Below, piece by piece: positions 63,011 through 64,000 of a stretch of 64,000 bases of DNA. The number at the start of each line of letters is the position of its first letter. The first letter of the stretch is position 1. Both the position numbers and the translations under genes were made by a program. The stretch is from Salinibacillus kushneri. Its GTDB lineage: Bacteria > Bacillota > Bacilli > Bacillales > Alkalibacillaceae. The notes below the pieces were generated by a model that had not been told where the DNA came from, searched no databases, and saw only the letters and a list, made by a program, of their open reading frames with translations. The stretch lies in the NCBI RefSeq assembly GCF_900111405.1, contig NZ_FOHJ01000015.1:1-64000 (forward strand), in the 5' to 3' direction.

Positions 63011-64000
63011 CTATTGGTCCTCCTCTCGTTGTTCGATGTCAGCTAAAATGTCATCTTTATTTTGCTTTTTCAATATACGATAATTGTTTTCTTCTAAGGT
63101 TGAGTCAAACTGGCAAACGGAACGAAATGGGCAAACACTGCAAGCTGTTCTTTCATCATCCTGGAATGGATTGAGATGAACTTCGCCGCTTGTCATCGTA
63201 GTACCAGCTTCAGTTAACAAGGATCTAACATATTTCCTAAGACGCTCAAATAATACTTGATTTAACGTTTTTGAATTTTTTTGGAAGGTTCCGTCCTTCT
63301 TCAAACCTGCTGGAACAACTGGACTCATGCCGGAAGAAAGATCTAAATCCATTCGCTGTACAACCTTTTCATCTTCCAGTAAAAGACCTTTCATCTTAAA
63401 GTCTTTAAAAATTTCCGCTTCTATATCCGTTGTATTTAATGACTTTGGATCAGAAATCAGTGGATCATGAACATGGAAATATAACACACCGGCTGGATTT
63501 GCCCCTTTACCAAGCCACTGTTCCGCATTACTTAAGACAACATCCAAATAAGCCAGCATCTGAAGGGATAGTCCATAATAAACCTCTTCCAAATTTAAAT
63601 CCTTTGCACTTGATTTATAGTCAATGATTCGTAAAAACAAATCATCTCCTACATCAGCCCGGTCAACCCGGTCAATTCTTCCCCGCAGGACAAGCTCATA
63701 GCCATCTGGCAATGGTAGATTCATAGGCGGAAGCTTCTCTCTCGGTCCAAAGCCAAGTTCAATCCCTGCTGGTGAAAATTCACTTCGCTTCGCCTGTTCC
63801 GACAGGATGTGCGTCGCTCGGCTTATAACTTTTTCCAGTTTACGCAAAATATATTGATAACGGTTAGAGCTAAAGAGAATTTGATGTTGTAAAATTGGTG
63901 AAAGCTTCTGAACAGCTCGCTTTGCATACTGAACAGCCTCTTGAGGGGATAAATCCCGATAGCTTCTGCCTTCCTGAATAATCCAATCTGTAATTTGCTT
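63011..64000 (-). CDS. addB: Helicase-nuclease subunit AddB, C-terminal part
   Basis: The last 329 residues of AddB; the frame is open to the right window edge, so the gene is cut by the window. This part holds the second RecB-like nuclease: LRGRIDRVDRAD, LRIIDYKSSAKDL (catalytic Asp and Lys) and the cysteines CSVCPFRSVC near the C-terminus, the last three ligands of the 4Fe-4S cluster that staples the domain. The first Cys lies upstream of the window. In AddAB each subunit's nuclease cuts one strand. Confidence 0.95.
   Translation of the reverse strand, partial: KQITDWIIQEGRSYRDLSPQEAVQYAKRAVQKLSPILQHQILFSSNRYQYILRKLEKVISRATHILSEQAKRSEFSPAGIELGFGPREKLPPMNLPLPDGYELVLRGRIDRVDRADVGDDLFLRIIDYKSSAKDLNLEEVYYGLSLQMLAYLDVVLSNAEQWLGKGANPAGVLYFHVHDPLISDPKSLNTTDIEAEIFKDFKMKGLLLEDEKVVQRMDLDLSSGMSPVVPAGLKKDGTFQKNSKTLNQVLFERLRKYVRSLLTEAGTTMTSGEVHLNPFQDDERTACSVCPFRSVCQFDSTLEENNYRILKKQNKDDILADIEQREEDQ

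Overview
The window is a chromosomal segment of a low-G+C, endospore-forming Bacillaceae. Spore genes (complete gerP operon, a CotO-type coat protein), TTG/GTG starts behind strong AGGAGG-type ribosome sites, a tRNA-Trp T-box leader and Bacillus subtilis-like gene order all point this way. The acidic proteins and repeat types suggest a halotolerant relative such as Oceanobacillus, Virgibacillus or Lentibacillus; that genus-level guess is inference.

Layout. 1-217: right end of an IS3-family element. 326-5307: DUF421 membrane protein, a minus-strand coat cluster with cotO, the Mg transporter mgtE and a rodA/ftsW-type gene. 5412-20000: the B. subtilis yjb block in reverse order: prpE (frameshifted), an RluD-type pseudouridine synthase, nadK, relQ, yjbK, yjbI, spxH, then pepF, coiA, cls, mecA, terC (yjbE), spx and yjbC. 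Three players of Spx/ClpXP control (Spx, its adaptor SpxH, and the Clp adaptor MecA) lie close together. 19816-29445: a secreted glycosidase-like protein, the oppABCDF peptide importer and T-box-controlled trpS. 29670-36852: yjbA, an LCP cell-wall ligase, fabF-fabH with a FapR-like operator, med, yjaV-like and yjzD-like genes. 37005-52088: uppP, the yitW/yitV/yitU group, a phnDCEE importer, D-amino-acid aminotransferase, a single-domain Nfu protein, a 519-residue membrane protein of unknown type, a BsuPI lipoprotein, yitT, yitS and yppF. 52835-58468: yisL, rocD, an alkyltransferase-like protein, a DUF418 protein and gerPABCDEF. 59273-64000: addA and the 3' part of addB.

The intergenic DNA is the most unusual part. 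It holds three repeat systems. (1) Three copies of a MITE-like element with GGCTCTGTTAAA-type ends and 7-8 bp target duplications. (2) Four clusters of a 122-124 bp hairpin unit beginning GAAAAGCG, three of which start at or within 2 bp of a gene's stop codon. (3) Two roughly 300 bp arrays of a degenerate motif, GACNGAATT on the minus strand, recurring about every 21 bp. Both arrays sit in the same context: small gene, GAAAAGCG unit(s), terminator, array, terminator, opposing gene. I know of no description of the third system. No tRNA, rRNA, CRISPR or prophage was seen.
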